Source: Cotesia glomerata (lineage: Eukaryota; Arthropoda; Insecta; Hymenoptera; Braconidae). From it: 64,000 nt of DNA. Of this stretch, positions 62,422-64,000 are shown piece by piece. Location of the stretch: assembly GCF_020080835.1 (NCBI RefSeq), contig NC_058160.1:5955515-6019514 (forward strand), read 5' to 3'. The position numbers were made by a program, and so were the translations under genes. Position 1 is the first letter of the stretch. The number at the start of each line of letters is the position of its first letter. The notes beneath the pieces were generated by a model that was not told the DNA's origin, did no database searches, and worked only from the letters and a program-made list of their open reading frames with translations.

Positions 62422-63556
62422 CACGGAAAAAAGTAAACTGTAATAAATAACAGTCGATTTATAATAAGTAATGATCAACTGCTAAAAATTACCATTTCAA
62501 ACAGTAAAATCGTGATTTTACTATTCACTTTATAACCCGAGTCGAAATTTAAGTCGTAGATTCAACGTTTTAAACGTTCAAATCGTAAATTCGACGTATT
62601 GAACGTTGAAAACGTAAGTTCAACGTATTGGACGTTGAAATCGTAATTTGAACGTATTGAACGTAAAAAATATAGATTCAACTGTTTTAAAAAAAATATA
62701 ATTGGATCATATATTTTTTTTAAAACAGTTGAATCTATATTTTTTACGTTCAATACGTTCAAATTACGATTTCAACGTTCAATACGTTCAAATTACGATT
62801 TCAACGTCCAATACGTTGAACTTACGTTTTCAACGTTCAATGCGTCGAATTTACGATTTGAACGTTTAAAACGTTGAATCTACGACTTAAATTTCGACTC
62901 GGGGAATATTTACCATTTAAACGTTACAATTTACTCTTTACATAGAAGAAAATACTATTTCCAACAGTAATATTCACTATGTAAATGTCTAAAATGTTAA
63001 AGTATAATAATTAAGAATTCAGACTTTGATATTTATCATTTCGTACCTAAAAAATGATCTTATGATATGTAAAAAGTATAAAATAAAGTTAGTAAATTTC
63101 TAATACAAGCAACGTCAATATTTACAAAGTAAAATGGTAAATTTTAAACGCAACGCTAAAAATCAAACTGTAATTATTTACTTGCTTGGGCTGGTAAAAT
63201 GTATATTTTAAAAGTAGAATTTTTACTGTTTCAAATTTTAAATTCTCCCAGAGTGTGACCCCCTTCTCTTTCATCTGAGTTCCCTTTCTCCTCATAATAT
63301 GGACTATATATTGAAATGGCAATTTTTACTGTTTGAAACTGTAATTTTTTAAGATGAAAGAGTCGTTATTTACTATAGTGACAGCTACTAATCACTTATT
63401 TTGGATATTAAATTATAAATTGTGGCTTTTATACATTTCTACATTAAGTTCTGTAATATTTATATTTTTGCCACTCCGATGTCCGCTTTACTGTTTGAAA
63501 CTATAAAAATTAACCGGAATCCGAGTGAATATTACTACAGTTTACTTTTTTCCGTA
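62422..63556. mobile_element. Second copy of the 760-bp element, interrupted
   Basis: Inverse orientation to the copy at 38054. The ends are CACGGAAAAAAGTAAACTGT and CAGTTTACTTTTTTCCGTA (last base changed). It is 1135 bp long because a 368-bp element sits inside it; without it the length is about 767. The interior aligns throughout with 38054-38813 read backwards. Confidence 0.85.
62536..62903. mobile_element. Foldback-like element with repeat-built arms, nested
   Basis: The outer ends are CCCGAGTCGAAATTTAAGTC and its inverse. The arms (62536-62700 and about 62709-62903) pair almost perfectly. Each arm is a series of degenerate units of about 30 bp built on ACGTATTGAACGTTGAAA; the right arm has one unit more than the left. 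Long inverted arms of tandem repeats are the hallmark of Foldback elements. The centre is only about 8 bases. Confidence 0.85.
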
Positions 63557-64000
63557 TGGGGTTTAAAGACTCAAAACAATTAATTTTGAATTTTATTCCA
63601 TTAGAAAATACAAAAATCCATAAGAAGGATTAAATATAAGTTTTAGTTAAATTTACCAACAGATAATTGCAATAAAAAAAAAAAGTAATCTTAATTATTC
63701 AAAAGTGTCGACAGTGCGACGACAGCATAAATTTTAATATCATTGTACAGTAATCGAGTATCACCAAAGAGCTTATAAAAAAAAAATTATTAGCGTATTT
63801 TTATATTATTTTATAATAACTGAGATTGATGATAAAAAATAAATTCATAAAGTTTTGGAATATTAAAAAATAAATACATAAATAAATAAAAAAATAATTT
63901 GAAAAAATTAATTGATCAATTTATTTATTTTTAAACATAAGTCCAGAAAATTATAAAATTTATTAATTGTTTATTTTAATAAATAAGTAAATGATATTTC
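63557..64000. other. Non-coding end of window
   Basis: AT-rich sequence with no gene or recognised element. Confidence 0.4.

Noticed and set aside
63122..63322. Minus-strand frame near the end of the window
   Set aside because: Lies wholly within the 1135-bp inverted-repeat element and a similar frame is broken in its twin at 38 kb.
1..64000. tRNA, rRNA, CRISPR arrays, intact transposase or reverse transcriptase genes
   Set aside because: Reading both strands I saw no tRNA-like internal promoter pair, no rRNA segment, no spacer-repeat array and no intact transposon protein.

Overview
The window looks like nuclear DNA of an insect. It is very AT-rich, its genes are split by short introns with GT-AG signals, and it is full of small inverted-repeat elements. 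The gene products have insect or animal relatives, and no bacterial or viral gene organisation is visible. A hymenopteran (for example a parasitoid wasp) is my best guess from base composition and repeat style, but that is inference.

Layout. 1-10.1 kb is non-coding, with inverted-repeat elements and a few GC-richer islands. 10.36-13.80 kb (+) is Fer2, a Ptf1a/p48-type bHLH transcription factor, reconstructed in five coding exons (238 aa) behind a TATA box. 15.16-17.76 kb (+) is a three-exon gene of 509 aa that I do not recognise. 18.48-22.40 kb (-) is TMEM26, a multi-pass membrane protein, in five coding exons (506 aa) with an unusually long charged tail. 23.4-24.2 kb holds coding-like debris. 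25.13-27.38 kb (+) is a secreted family 1 glycoside hydrolase (beta-glucosidase/myrosinase-like) in six exons (506 aa), one intron of which appears to use a GC donor. 27.7-34.5 kb is a repeat cluster with nested insertions and a stray copy of the hydrolase's last-exon end. 35-57 kb is a gene desert dotted with GC-richer islands, seven of whose sites are perfect CRE palindromes (TGACGTCA) between 35.2 and 49.2 kb. The island at 40.6-41.05 kb looks like a promoter plus first exon. A matching 3'-terminal exon (acceptor, short open frame, stop, AATAAA) lies at 56.27-56.51 kb. 57.09-61.54 kb (-) is TTC17, a tetratricopeptide protein linked to actin and cilia, in eleven coding exons (801 aa). The end of the window carries an inverted-repeat element with a second, Foldback-like element inserted in it.

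The genes do not form an operon or pathway. Fer2 is a neural transcription factor, TMEM26 and the hydrolase act at or outside the cell surface, and TTC17 acts in cytoskeleton and cilia. The most unusual content is regulatory and repeat structure: the CRE/X-box island cluster, the possible 15-kb-intron transcript, and several layered insertions. All exon boundaries were worked out by hand from splice signals, reading phase and family similarity recalled from memory; no search was run.
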